A stretch of 55,708 bases of DNA from a virus, in IMG/VR virus record IMGVR_UViG_3300025101_000005, positions 1 to 55,708 of that record; one strand, given 5' to 3'. This document shows, in pieces, positions 8,657-16,785 of the stretch. The translations under genes and the position numbers were made by a program. Under the pieces are notes generated by a model. That model was given only the letters and a program-made list of their open reading frames with translations. It was not told where the DNA came from and ran no database searches. Numbering within the stretch: the first letter of the stretch is position 1; the number at the start of each line of letters is the position of its first letter.

Positions 8657-9495
8657 TGGCAAGAAGTAAAATTACAGAGGCTTCTTTATCAACGCCAAGC
8701 CAGTTTTTTGCTGTTGGAGGCACTCTGACTCAGTACCGCAGTGGTGGGGTTACATACAGAGTTCACTCATTTACAGATACTGGTAACCACAAAATTGTAT
8801 TCAACGCCACAGGTGCTGTTGATTTTCTTATTGTTGCGGGCGGAGGTGGCTCCGCAGCTGCTGAAGGCTACACGGGCTCTACAGGTGGCGCTGGTGCTGG
8901 AGGTATGGTCGAAGGCGCATCTCAAACAATAGCTCGTGGAGAATACACAATCGTTGTGGGTACTGGAGGTGCAAAATCTACAGACATAAACGCTCCAGGT
9001 AGTAATGGTGGCGACAGTTCCTTTAACAGTTTTATAGGCAAAGGCGGAGCTGGAGGAGGAGATTATGAAGGTGGTCAAAGAAATGGTGGCTCTGGTGCTG
9101 GTGGCTCAGAAGACAATGAACCAGGCGGTACATCAACACAAGACACATATTCTGGAACAAGTGGTGTAACTGGATTTGGAAACGCTGGTGGTTCTGGCGG
9201 GCCTTACGGGGGCGGTGGTTCTGGCGGTTCTGGAGGTGGAGGCGGAGCTGGTGGAGCTGGCACGAACGCAAATAATGCAACTGCAAACGGAGGTGTTGGG
9301 CGTGCAAACAGTTTAAGGACAGGGTCAAATGTAACGTACGCACGAGGCGGTAACGGATACGCACACAATGAAAGCTCCGTAGACGAAGCAGCAAATACTG
9401 GTAACGGCGCACACGGAGTTTCAAGCACAGGGGGCAATAACACTAATAGTGGTAATGGGGGCTCTGGGATTGTGGTAATAAGATATGCTTTATAG
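8656..9495 (+). CDS. Glycine-rich receptor-binding adhesin
   Basis: 279 residues. Residues 1-60 form a beta-rich N-domain; a segment DFLIVAGGGG follows. About 180 residues are then dominated by Gly runs interspersed with Ser, Ala and Asn, closing with GSGIVVIRYAL. This pattern is that of Gly-rich lectin-like or gp38-type distal adhesins, where glycine stretches pack as polyglycine-II helices and the loops between bind the receptor. It would sit at a fibre tip and set host range. The comparison with gp38 is by composition and layout only. Confidence 0.7.
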   Translation: MARSKITEASLSTPSQFFAVGGTLTQYRSGGVTYRVHSFTDTGNHKIVFNATGAVDFLIVAGGGGSAAAEGYTGSTGGAGAGGMVEGASQTIARGEYTIVVGTGGAKSTDINAPGSNGGDSSFNSFIGKGGAGGGDYEGGQRNGGSGAGGSEDNEPGGTSTQDTYSGTSGVTGFGNAGGSGGPYGGGGSGGSGGGGGAGGAGTNANNATANGGVGRANSLRTGSNVTYARGGNGYAHNESSVDEAANTGNGAHGVSSTGGNNTNSGNGGSGIVVIRYAL

Positions 9496-9504
9496 GAGTT
9501 TAAC

Positions 9505-9972
9505 ATGCCATACATAGGACGTGAGCCACTTAGCTCAGATTTTAAAAAACTAGATAACATCTCCCCAAACGGCGGTGCATCTTACAGTCTTCTATTCAAT
9601 GGTGCAGCATACGACCCAGGCAGTAGCACTCGTCTTATCGTTTCGGTAAATGGTGTAACGCAAGCCCCAGACGTAGCGTACACAGTATCAGGCTCAACAA
9701 TTACATTCACAGCAAACTTAGTATCTGGCACAGACGTAGTTGATTACATTGTAGGAATGGGCGACGTCTTCAATGCTGGTGCGGTTGCAGACGGTACAGT
9801 AACCCCAGCAAAACTTGCCTCGACTCTCGTCTTGGACGACACACCCATACGAACTAATATAAACTCTTTAAATAACTCGGTAACAGTTGCAGCCAATCAG
9901 AACGCTTTTGTTGCTGGGCCAATAACAATTACACAACCATTAACGATTAATGGGACATTTACGGTGGTATAG
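9505..9972 (+). CDS. Short fibre protein with MPYxG N-terminal domain
   Basis: 155 residues, ATG at 9505 with AGGAG upstream. It starts MPYIGREPLSS and carries the strand pattern RLIVSVNGVTQ and YTVSGSTITF, paralogous to the N-terminus of the fibre at 7239. A short spacer (GTVTPAKLAS) and a C-terminal beta segment (FVAGPITITQPLTINGTF) follow. It probably docks on the same tail component as its larger paralogue. The stop is one base before the next ATG. Confidence 0.7.
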   Translation: MPYIGREPLSSDFKKLDNISPNGGASYSLLFNGAAYDPGSSTRLIVSVNGVTQAPDVAYTVSGSTITFTANLVSGTDVVDYIVGMGDVFNAGAVADGTVTPAKLASTLVLDDTPIRTNINSLNNSVTVAANQNAFVAGPITITQPLTINGTFTVV

Positions 9973-10476
9973 ATGGCATCAGAGCTAACAGTACAAACAA
10001 TAAAAGCACCGACGTCTGGTGGTAATGCCAACAAGATTTTGATTGGTAGCGGGCAAAACCTTATATCCCCTGGGCATGTAATTCAAGTATTAAACATGAG
10101 AACTGATGGTGGCAGAAGCACAACATCAACTTCTTTAGTTAATACTGATATGACTCTAACAATTACTCCAGTAGCAACCTCTAGTAAAATATTAGTTTGG
10201 GCAAATATGTATGAAGTTTATACTGGTAATACAAATACTTCCGTTATGTTTTCTATCAATAGGGGCGGAACTATTATTGGTGACCATGCTGGCGCTACGC
10301 TATTTTATTCACCAGCAAGTCAATACGGTAATGTTCAAATTCAATATTATGATGAACCTAACACAACATCAGCCACTGAATACAAAATTCAGTTTAAATC
10401 TAATAATGGTAACAGTGTATCCATTAACGGTGATAATACACAAAACCATCTTATGTTAATGGAGATTGCTGGATGA
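9973..10476 (+). CDS. C1q-like fibre-tip protein 1
   Basis: 167 residues. A short adaptor (MASELTVQTIKAP...) precedes a jelly-roll-like domain with the hallmarks GHVIQVLNM, SSKILVWANMYEV and C-terminal YKIQFKSN/LMLMEIAG. The same framework recurs in the genes at 10473 and 11568. Such compact beta domains act as trimeric receptor-binding heads in many phage fibres. Overlaps the next gene by ATGA. No signal peptide or enzyme motif. Confidence 0.65.
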   Translation: MASELTVQTIKAPTSGGNANKILIGSGQNLISPGHVIQVLNMRTDGGRSTTSTSLVNTDMTLTITPVATSSKILVWANMYEVYTGNTNTSVMFSINRGGTIIGDHAGATLFYSPASQYGNVQIQYYDEPNTTSATEYKIQFKSNNGNSVSINGDNTQNHLMLMEIAG

Positions 10477-10970
10477 GTACGTTATTCGTAGACAATCTCA
10501 AGCCGAACCTATCATCAGGCGTTCATGCTAGCGGTCATATTGTACAAGTTACGGATATGACTAAAGTAACTGACTTGCAAGTTACTGTAAATAACTCCTC
10601 TTCAAACACAGCAATTACTCAAGTTAAAACAGACATAGTTCCAAAGTTTGCTAATAGTAAAATCATAATAAATTTTCATACTCAAATATTTGGCCCATCT
10701 GGTAACTATCTTGCGGTAATGATATTTAGAAGCATCAATGGTGGTTCTTTTGGACACACAACAGGAAAGCCACATGCTTTCATTGGTAACGGTGATTGGC
10801 ATGATTGCCACATAAGTATAACTGATTCTCCGACATATACTTTAGGACAGACTGTAAGTTACATGCCGTATGTTTACACACACAATACGTCAGCGAACAC
10901 TTATTTTGGATGGGGCTCAAGTGCTGGTGGTTCGATGACAACACAGTATCTTATGGAGGTTGCACAATGA
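10473..10970 (+). CDS. C1q-like fibre-tip protein 2
   Basis: 165 residues, ATGA-coupled to the gene before. N-terminus MSTLFVDNLKPN, then GHIVQVTDM, NSKIIINFHTQIF and a C-terminal TQYLMEVAQ, corresponding to the framework of its neighbour while the loops differ completely. This is the pattern of a duplicated receptor-binding module whose contact loops diversify. ATGA overlap also couples it to the following gene. Confidence 0.65.
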   Translation: MSTLFVDNLKPNLSSGVHASGHIVQVTDMTKVTDLQVTVNNSSSNTAITQVKTDIVPKFANSKIIINFHTQIFGPSGNYLAVMIFRSINGGSFGHTTGKPHAFIGNGDWHDCHISITDSPTYTLGQTVSYMPYVYTHNTSANTYFGWGSSAGGSMTTQYLMEVAQ

Positions 10971-11563
10971 GTTCAGTAATTAAAGTTGATGCAATCCAGA
11001 ACCAGTCAGGCACAAGCGCCATAGCGATTGATGTCGGTGGAAGACCAGTATTGTCTGATGCTTGTGTTGCCGTGCAATGCTCTAATAGTAGTAGTTTCGG
11101 AACTAGCAGTAATAGCACTTACGTTGGTAATTATAAAATGCCTCTGCCAACATTTACTAGCGCCACTCGTACTGTCCAAGTCAACAGAGGCGGTATGATA
11201 CTAACATTTCCAAGTTACGCTGGTGGCAATTATGCAAAAATTGTTGTACCTGTTACTGGAGTGTATGAGTACCGTTTTTATGGTGGATGTAGAAACTATA
11301 ATACGAGCGATTGGTGGACTCACGGCCTTGAAGTAAATAGTGAATCAGCATCTGGTACTGGTAGTCTTACCCATAATCTTTGGAACTTTCAGATGAATAA
11401 TTCCTCAGACCAAAATGATGATGAATTTGTTCCAACCGAACATAGTTGTGTTATTGCTTTAAATGCAAATGACTACGTTGTTCCATTTGTCCAATCAGTC
11501 CAAAGAATAGACTATTCAAATACTAACATGAGGCATGGATTTATATTCAGGCAAATAGGATAA
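10967..11563 (+). CDS. C1q-like fibre-tip protein 3
   Basis: 198 residues from ATG 10967, preferred to the in-frame ATG at 10910 because it gives an ATGA overlap and avoids a long overlap with the previous gene. N-terminus MSSVIKVDAIQNQSG is a common fibre-adaptor opening. The remainder is beta-rich, with a C1q-type core (KIVVPVTGVYEYRFYGGC) and C-terminal MRHGFIFRQIG. The phrase VPVTGVYEYRF resembles the central strand of C1q/TNF-like heads. Likely a receptor-binding tip; target unknown. Confidence 0.65.
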   Translation: MSSVIKVDAIQNQSGTSAIAIDVGGRPVLSDACVAVQCSNSSSFGTSSNSTYVGNYKMPLPTFTSATRTVQVNRGGMILTFPSYAGGNYAKIVVPVTGVYEYRFYGGCRNYNTSDWWTHGLEVNSESASGTGSLTHNLWNFQMNNSSDQNDDEFVPTEHSCVIALNANDYVVPFVQSVQRIDYSNTNMRHGFIFRQIG

Positions 11564-11567
11564 AGAC

Positions 11568-12137
11568 ATGGCACTAACAAAACTAAATGACGCAGCAATA
11601 TCTTCAATAACTAACGCTGGTTTGCCATCCTTAGACCATACGAACATGTCAGTTGGCAGTGTTTTGCAAGTTGTACAAGTTGCGACAGACCATCAACAAA
11701 ATTTTAATACGACTGCATATACAAATCTAGGTAATTTTTCACCAATTATTACACCTAAATTCAGTAACAGTAAAATTCTAGTAAATGTCTGTTTACACTT
11801 TGGTGAAGGCGCTGATACTTTTCCATCATTTAAAGTTTATAGAACGCCTAGTGGTGGCAGCGCAGCTCAGATTGCTCAAGGTTCAAACCTTCGAGAAAGA
11901 GCATCTTTTTCATTTGTTGGAACAGAAAATAGTGGTCGTGACCAATATAGAATGACTTGTGTAAACTGGCAGTATCTTGATAGTCCTTCAACAACTTCTG
12001 CTTTAACGTATCGTGTTGATGTTAGTCCAATGAGAACTACTCCTAGACACATGTATTTTAATAGACATTACGAAATGAGTGACAATAACAGAGCTTCAAC
12101 CATATCTACATTTACTTTATCAGAAATCAAACAATAA
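11568..12137 (+). CDS. C1q-like fibre-tip protein 4
   Basis: 189 residues. Adaptor MALTKLNDAAISSITNAG, then GSVLQVVQV, PKFSNSKILVNVCLHF and a closing beta strand ISTFTLSEIKQ. The S-K-I-L/I-V/I strand matches the genes at 9973 and 10473, placing it in the same paralogous set. It closes the adhesin cassette; the next gene follows after 9 bases with AGGAGG. Function as receptor-binding module is inferred. Confidence 0.65.
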   Translation: MALTKLNDAAISSITNAGLPSLDHTNMSVGSVLQVVQVATDHQQNFNTTAYTNLGNFSPIITPKFSNSKILVNVCLHFGEGADTFPSFKVYRTPSGGSAAQIAQGSNLRERASFSFVGTENSGRDQYRMTCVNWQYLDSPSTTSALTYRVDVSPMRTTPRHMYFNRHYEMSDNNRASTISTFTLSEIKQ

Positions 12138-12146
12138 GGAGGCAAT

Positions 12147-12530
12147 ATGACTGACATAGCACAAGCACTTACGTCTCTCGAAATCAAAGAATGGGTATTG
12201 CGTGGCGAGCCCACATCTAAAGCTGAGTTCGAGAAGATGTTTGTAAAAGTAACTGGCGCAGATAAAGACGGAAGCGCCATAGAAAGCACTGACCCAAAGG
12301 ACTTTGGTGTTACTTGGGATGAGGTAAAAGCAGAACAAGATAAGCTAATAGCAGCAGAGCCCATGAAGCTTTTACGTGCAGAACGAAACATAAAGCTTGC
12401 AGAAACAGACTGGTGGGCAAGCTCTGACCTTACAATGACAGATGCACAAAAGAAGTATCGTCAAGATTTGCGTGACATTACAAAAACATACGATAGTCTG
12501 GAGAAAGTAAAATGGCCTACAAAGCCATAA
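12147..12530 (+). CDS. Tail assembly chaperone-like protein
   Basis: 127 residues with AGGAGG seven bases upstream of ATG 12147. The C-terminal half has the recognisable pattern LLRAERNIKLAETDWW ... YRQDLRDITKTYDSLE ... WPTKP, which matches the phage tail assembly chaperone (APC) type family found next to fibre genes. These proteins help fibre folding or trimerisation and are not kept in the virion in the best-known cases. Position right after the fibre cassette fits. The N-terminal half is not recognised. Confidence 0.7.
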   Translation: MTDIAQALTSLEIKEWVLRGEPTSKAEFEKMFVKVTGADKDGSAIESTDPKDFGVTWDEVKAEQDKLIAAEPMKLLRAERNIKLAETDWWASSDLTMTDAQKKYRQDLRDITKTYDSLEKVKWPTKP

Positions 12531-12539
12531 AGGTGCAAT

Positions 12540-12779
12540 ATGGAGTTAATGGTATGGAATGGAGTTCTAACGTTAATACTTGGCTTGGTCGGGTATTTTT
12601 TACGTGAGAAGTCTAATGAAATTAGTCGTTTGTCTATTCTTCTCAATAAGACACGAGAAGAAATTGCAAAAGAATACGTGACGAAAAAAGAAATGGAATC
12701 TGATATAAATAGGGTTATAGATAGATTAGATGCACTAGATTCTAAGATTGATAGGTTAATTGAAAAGAGAGGGCGATAA
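12540..12779 (+). CDS. Small membrane-anchored coiled-coil protein
   Basis: 79 residues. An N-terminal hydrophobic helix (residues about 4-21, VWNGVLTLILGLVGYFL) is followed by a charged coiled coil (about 30-75, with INRVIDRLDALDSKIDRL heptads). One membrane pass with a helical cytoplasmic or periplasmic arm would suit a lysis accessory or a minor virion protein. Far from the holin/endolysin pair, so a structural or assembly role is as likely. TAATG overlap with the next small gene. Confidence 0.65.
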   Translation: MELMVWNGVLTLILGLVGYFLREKSNEISRLSILLNKTREEIAKEYVTKKEMESDINRVIDRLDALDSKIDRLIEKRGR

Positions 12780-12922
12780 TGAACGGCAAAGAAGGAAAAA
12801 TAGAAAAGTACAATCCAAAGGATGCTGCCATAAACAGACCCATGAACAAAAAAGGTCATGGTTCTATAATGGCTGGCAAAGCGATTGTACGAAAGAGTAA
12901 GAAGATTAAAAGAACTAAATGA
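12779..12922 (+). CDS. Small basic protein (47 aa)
   Basis: 47 residues, MNGKEGKIEKYN... ending KSKKIKRTK. It starts by TAATG overlap with the previous gene and ends by ATGA overlap with the next, filling exactly a gap in the operon; that tight fit on both sides is the main reason to believe it. Very lysine-rich C-terminus suggests nucleic-acid or capsid-interior contact, but no family is recognised. Confidence 0.6.
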   Translation: MNGKEGKIEKYNPKDAAINRPMNKKGHGSIMAGKAIVRKSKKIKRTK

Positions 12923-13200
12923 CCCCACAGGCAAAGCTCAAAGCGATAAAGGAGCTTACAAGTTCAAAGGGTTGGACAGTTCTTTTAGATGTAATGAATG
13001 ACGAGATTCTGGCGTCTGCCATGTCTATTGCTGAGTCAGCAAACATGGATTTGACAGAAATAAACTTCAGACGTGGCTCAATATGGGCTGCTAAGAGGAT
13101 GCTCGAATTACCTGTACGTCTGCAATCAAAGCTGGAGTCGGAGGTTGCACTGTCTGATATGGACGACAGAAACAAGAACACAGGCAATAATGAGCAATAA
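12919..13200 (+). CDS. Hypothetical protein upstream of scaffold
   Basis: 93 residues, all-helical, ATGA-coupled to the 47-residue gene. It has a mixed charged profile with an acidic, Asn-rich C-terminus (SDMDDRNKNTGNNEQ). Located just before the scaffolding protein, it might be a minor head assembly factor. No membrane helix, no cysteines, no enzyme motif. A UUCG-type GC hairpin lies at about 13211-13228 between it and the scaffold gene; without a T-run it is not an obvious terminator. Confidence 0.6.
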   Translation: MTPQAKLKAIKELTSSKGWTVLLDVMNDEILASAMSIAESANMDLTEINFRRGSIWAAKRMLELPVRLQSKLESEVALSDMDDRNKNTGNNEQ

Positions 13201-13244
13201 TTTAAATTAACCCCCCGCTTCGGCTGGGAGAATGGAGAAATAAA

Positions 13245-14318
13245 ATGGCGACACCGCAAAACCCCCAAGACGCTATGGCTGCTGTAGACAGACTGGCCTC
13301 ACAACAAATGGGCGTTAACCCTAATCAGGCGCAAACACCAGCACAACCAGCTACTGCCCCTGAGAAGAAAAAAGAGGACAGCAACGAAGGCAAAGCAGCT
13401 GAGAAAGGCAGTCCTGAAACTGAAGGTGACAAGATGACCGCTGAAGCAATCATCTATGAGATTGAGTTTGGCGATGGAAGTGACCCGAAGACAAAAAGAA
13501 ACCTAACACCTCAACAAATTAAATCAACGTTTGAGAGGTATAGCGCTCTTAATTTTAAGAACGCAAAGTATAAGCCTGTTATGGATGTTATTGAGCAGTA
13601 CATGCGCAAAAACCCTGGGGCGAATACAAAAGACGTTGCTCAGATTCTTAGCAATTTAGCAAAAGGAGAAGAAGCAAATCCCACAATGGGCAACACACAG
13701 GGCGATAAGCCAGGTGTTTATGAGAAAGATGCAGCAGTCAAGTCTGGAGACATGGAGGCAAGTCTTAAGAAGTGGGAAGAAGAAAACGCAGCTTCACTGC
13801 CACCTGGGTACAAAGAGATGATGATGTCTGGAGCCCAAGGAAATCAAGGCATGCAAGCTATGCAGCAACAAATCAACCAGCTATCACAGTTACTACGTGG
13901 TGTATTGGCTAACTCACAAGGAGTTGCAGACGCAGCTAAGAACCAAGTTGCCAATTCACAAGCACAAAGCGTACAGGCTGTACAGCAACAGATTGCTAAC
14001 AATATTGACAAAGTACAACAAGCACTGGGTCTACCTGACACCGCTGCTAATGACTTTATGATATTTGCAGCAGAACGTGGCTTTACTATGGAAGATTTTG
14101 TTGACCCTCAAATGACTATTAAGGTCATGCAAGATTTTAAAAACAGCATGAACAGTCCAGAGATGGAGAGAATGAAGGCTATCGCTGAAAGGCGACAGGC
14201 ATTTACGGGCTCGCTAGGTCAAACACCAGCAGCAAATCCGACAAATGCACCAGCCGAAGCTGGCTCTACTTTGGATAACTTGATTAACAAGACTATGTCT
14301 AGGAAGATGCAAGGCTAA
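13245..14318 (+). CDS. Capsid scaffolding (assembly) protein
   Basis: 357 residues. Strongly hydrophilic, rich in Gln, Ala, Asn, Met and Lys, with a disordered N-terminus (residues 1-60: PQNPQDAM..., PAQPATAPEKKKEDSNEG) and long helices, including a Gln-rich coiled segment (about 195-265). The C-terminus ends in a basic helix (LDNLINKTMSRKMQG) typical of scaffold tails that contact the coat. Placed one small gene upstream of the major capsid protein as in most podoviruses. It would direct prohead assembly and then leave. Confidence 0.8.
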   Translation: MATPQNPQDAMAAVDRLASQQMGVNPNQAQTPAQPATAPEKKKEDSNEGKAAEKGSPETEGDKMTAEAIIYEIEFGDGSDPKTKRNLTPQQIKSTFERYSALNFKNAKYKPVMDVIEQYMRKNPGANTKDVAQILSNLAKGEEANPTMGNTQGDKPGVYEKDAAVKSGDMEASLKKWEEENAASLPPGYKEMMMSGAQGNQGMQAMQQQINQLSQLLRGVLANSQGVADAAKNQVANSQAQSVQAVQQQIANNIDKVQQALGLPDTAANDFMIFAAERGFTMEDFVDPQMTIKVMQDFKNSMNSPEMERMKAIAERRQAFTGSLGQTPAANPTNAPAEAGSTLDNLINKTMSRKMQG

Positions 14319-14321
14319 TAA

Positions 14322-14522
14322 TTGTACAAAGCATTTGTGACAATATGTCACTTAATGAATCCTGAGTATTGTATTGTACTGGAAGACCAATACGGCCCGT
14401 ACAAGACAGAGGAAATGTGCAAAAGACGTGCGTACGAAATATCAAGAAAAGTTCATAAAGGCTATCCTATGTACAAGTCTAAAAGGTTTAGATGTCCTAA
14501 AATTGGAGATTATGATTTATAG
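14322..14522 (+). CDS. Small Cys-containing hypothetical protein
   Basis: 66 residues from TTG 14322, three bases after the scaffold stop; an AAGG lies about 8 bases upstream. Sequence MYKAFVTICHLMNPEYC... with a VLEDQYGPYKTEEMCKRRAYEI middle. I have the impression of seeing such short proteins often in marine phages, but know no function. Cysteines at positions about 9, 17, 33 and 58. The stop TAG overlaps a GGGATGAC sequence resembling the promoter element described elsewhere. Confidence 0.6.
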   Translation: MYKAFVTICHLMNPEYCIVLEDQYGPYKTEEMCKRRAYEISRKVHKGYPMYKSKRFRCPKIGDYDL

Positions 14523-14554
14523 GGATGACAAGTACATAGTTTATAACATATCAT
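14523..14554 (+). promoter_or_regulatory. Possible degenerate GGACGAC-type promoter (capsid gene)
   Basis: GGATGAC at 14523-14529, overlapping the stop TAG of the previous gene, then 19 bases to TATCAT at 14549-14554. One base differs from the core GGACGAC and the spacing is one longer than in the better copies. The major capsid gene follows at 14674 after an untranslated stretch of about 120 bases that also holds TAAAAT near 14636. Suggestive only. Confidence 0.3.
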
Positions 14555-14673
14555 ACTAATAACACACAAAGTTGCGCTACGGCTCAATGTGTTAAAGAGT
14601 TTATGCGATGGTTAATTTCCGTAATGACTCGACTGTAAAATAACCGTAACTAAATGCTATAAGGAGGTAAATT

Positions 14674-15867
14674 ATGGCAGCAATACAAGGATTGCGGGGA
14701 ACAGGAGAGTTTTCATCTGATTTCCGCCCAAAAAATTACCGTGAGCTTTTCACATTGTTGGAACCAAACGGTAACGCTCCACTGAACGCTATGCTTGCAA
14801 TGGGTTCATCCGAGCCAACAGACGACCCAGAGTATAAAAACTTTAGGGACGAACTACCAGAGCGTACTTTGAAAGTGAATGGTGCTGTTGCTTCAACATC
14901 AACAACATCAGTTACAATCGACGCAGCTGACGACAATAAATTCGCTGTAAAAGGCGCAATCATTGTTAACAGTGAGACAAGCGAAGTGATGCACGCTACT
15001 GCTGATACTACTGGCACTACCCTTACAGTGACCAGAAACATTGGTGGTACATCACATCAAATTGCAGATAATGCAATCTTGTTTATCTCTGGCTTTGCAG
15101 CGGCTGAAGGTGACACTTCTCCAACTGCAATCAGCTTTGACGCTTCAGTAGTCTCAAACTTCACTCAGATTTTTAGGACTGCTTTTCAAGTATCAAATAC
15201 TTTGCAAAGCACATTTCTAAGAACTGGTGACAAGTTAGACGAGGCTATGACTAAGGCACTTAAGCTCCACATGTCTGACATTGAGCGAGCTATGTTCTTT
15301 GGTAGTAAGCACGAAGCTAACGGTTCAACTGCACAACCAACAAGGTTTACTGGTGGTCTATTGAACAGCTTAACAAACGTTGTAGACATTGCGACACAGA
15401 ACGCCACTTTCGGTGGTACTAATGCTGGTACAATGACTGAAGATGGTTTCGACTCTCTTCTAATCAACACAGTGTTTAAGTTTGGTTCAAAACAAAAGAT
15501 TGCTTTTGTTGGTGAAACAGTAGCGAACCACTTGCAGCAGTATGGCAAGGATAGATGGCAGCCTACACAAGTTGAGGGTGCTTATGGAGTTAACTTAACA
15601 AGGTATGCTACATTTGCTGGCGACTTGATGGTACACTTGCATCCGCAGTTCCGTCAGTTACCGCACATGAAGAGTGCTATGGTAATTGTTGACTTCCCGT
15701 TCTTGGTATATCGTTTCCTAGAAGGACGTGATACTCAGTTGCTAGAAAACAGGCAAGCCGTTGACGCAGACAGCGTCAAGCACGAGTACCTAACCGAATG
15801 TGGTTTGGAACTCTTGCAAGACAAAGTACATGCGTACATTAAAGGCTGGACTGCAAGGAAGAACTAA
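14674..15867 (+). CDS. Major capsid protein
   Basis: 397 residues; ATG with a strong AAGGAGG seven bases upstream. The N-terminal arm (GTGEFSSDFRPKNYRELFTLLEPNG) and overall layout resemble the SU10/DUF5309-type HK97-fold capsid proteins. A Ser/Thr-rich inserted beta segment (residues about 70-125) probably forms an insertion domain; the rest reads as P-domain and A-domain helices and strands, ending DKVHAYIKGWTARKN. It follows the scaffold and is closed by its own perfect terminator, as expected for the most expressed virion gene. The family name is less certain than the function. Confidence 0.88.
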   Translation: MAAIQGLRGTGEFSSDFRPKNYRELFTLLEPNGNAPLNAMLAMGSSEPTDDPEYKNFRDELPERTLKVNGAVASTSTTSVTIDAADDNKFAVKGAIIVNSETSEVMHATADTTGTTLTVTRNIGGTSHQIADNAILFISGFAAAEGDTSPTAISFDASVVSNFTQIFRTAFQVSNTLQSTFLRTGDKLDEAMTKALKLHMSDIERAMFFGSKHEANGSTAQPTRFTGGLLNSLTNVVDIATQNATFGGTNAGTMTEDGFDSLLINTVFKFGSKQKIAFVGETVANHLQQYGKDRWQPTQVEGAYGVNLTRYATFAGDLMVHLHPQFRQLPHMKSAMVIVDFPFLVYRFLEGRDTQLLENRQAVDADSVKHEYLTECGLELLQDKVHAYIKGWTARKN

Positions 15868-15870
15868 TTA

Positions 15871-15901
15871 GGACGACCTTACAGTTCGATTGAGGCATAG
15901 T
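15871..15901 (+). promoter_or_regulatory. GGACGAC-type promoter 2 (behind capsid gene)
   Basis: GGACGAC at 15871-15877, 18 bases, then CATAGT at 15896-15901. It starts four bases after the capsid stop. Its expected start point near 15908 lies inside the left arm of the terminator hairpin at 15899-15926, so messages starting here would lack the left arm and escape termination. Confidence 0.5.
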
Positions 15902-15926
15902 AAGGGGGCAATAATGCCCCCTTACT
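15899..15926 (+). terminator. Intrinsic terminator after major capsid gene
   Basis: Perfect 12-bp stem (AGTAAGGGGGCA with its complement) and ATAA loop, followed by TTTTAT. It would stop most messages leaving the capsid gene and so set the capsid to downstream tail protein ratio. It overlaps promoter 2. Confidence 0.88.
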
Positions 15927-15943
15927 TTTATCAAGAGGTTAAT

Positions 15944-16246
15944 ATGACAGAGAAAAAAGTTAGAGCTAGAACGAAAAAAGGTCATTACAAATCTGATGAC
16001 CCGTCTACACCAGATGTAAACGAGGCTTTCGTTCAGGAAGAGCCAAAAAAAGCTTCTGAGCCAACAATAGTTTGGTTTGAAAGCAGACAACCAGAAGCCA
16101 GCATGTTTGATGTAGCTGGTTTGCGTTCAATTAGACGATACTCAGACAATCATTTAGAATGGAAAGTAATGTCAGATGACGTTGCTAGGTTTGAGAAAGA
16201 CCACTTTATTATGAATGGAAGGGTACGTAGGAAGGTTGGAAGCTAA
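15944..16246 (+). CDS. Small hypothetical protein after capsid gene
   Basis: 100 residues from ATG 15944; AAGAGG upstream supports this over the in-frame ATG at 15890, which lies in the terminator. Basic N-terminus (TEKKVRARTKKGHYK), acidic middle and a C-terminal domain (TIVWFESRQPEASMFDVAGLRSI) ending RVRRKVGS. It may be a head-completion or decoration factor since it lies between the capsid and adaptor genes; no family recognised. TAATG overlap with the adaptor. Confidence 0.6.
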   Translation: MTEKKVRARTKKGHYKSDDPSTPDVNEAFVQEEPKKASEPTIVWFESRQPEASMFDVAGLRSIRRYSDNHLEWKVMSDDVARFEKDHFIMNGRVRRKVGS

Positions 16247-16785
16247 TGCCAACAGTTACAACTGATACCGCTACTGAAACAAGCAACACTAATCCTCACA
16301 TACGTGAGAAAAACTCTCCCCTTGAGAGTCTAATATTTCAGGCGCTAAGACGTTACGGCGATTTTAGCCCTGGAACATTAGATGGGGATGTAGGCTTGAT
16401 GTTCCTTGAGTTTGCAAACATGGTTGTTGACGATATACGTATGCACCCATACGCACCGTCAACCACTACCACCGCAACATCTGGTGACACAACAACCACC
16501 ACAACAACAGTAAATGGCATAGATTATTATGAATCTTTGCAAGACGTTCGTGAGATTGACGATATTATCATAGTCCAAGGATTACTTTATCATTACGCTT
16601 TGCAACAAGGCAGTGAAAAAGTGTCCGTGTATTTACCAACATACAACACAACCCTTAATAGGCAGTTGTGGAGACAGAAGAATGGCAATACAAAGATACG
16701 TATGACTGTTGTGGATGACGGCACAAACAAAGGAAACATTAATAAAGGAAAAACAAATACAGTAAATGGAACGGTCACCTACTAA
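16246..16785 (+). CDS. Head-tail adaptor (gp11/gp4-like)
   Basis: 179 residues. Residues about 25-70 (ESLIFQALRRYGDFSPGTLDGDVGLMFLEFANMVVDDIRM) form the helical bundle typical of podovirus adaptors such as T7 gp11 and P22 gp4, which bind the portal and connect it to the nozzle. A Thr-rich loop (about 75-92) and a second helix pair follow; the C-terminus is flexible and Asn/Lys-rich. Position between capsid and nozzle genes fits. TAATG coupling with both neighbours. Confidence 0.7.
   Translation: MPTVTTDTATETSNTNPHIREKNSPLESLIFQALRRYGDFSPGTLDGDVGLMFLEFANMVVDDIRMHPYAPSTTTTATSGDTTTTTTTVNGIDYYESLQDVREIDDIIIVQGLLYHYALQQGSEKVSVYLPTYNTTLNRQLWRQKNGNTKIRMTVVDDGTNKGNINKGKTNTVNGTVTY

Noticed and set aside
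9204-9560. Proline-rich minus-strand frame opposite the glycine-rich adhesin
   Set aside because: Gly codons read backwards give Pro; composition is an artefact of the opposite strand.
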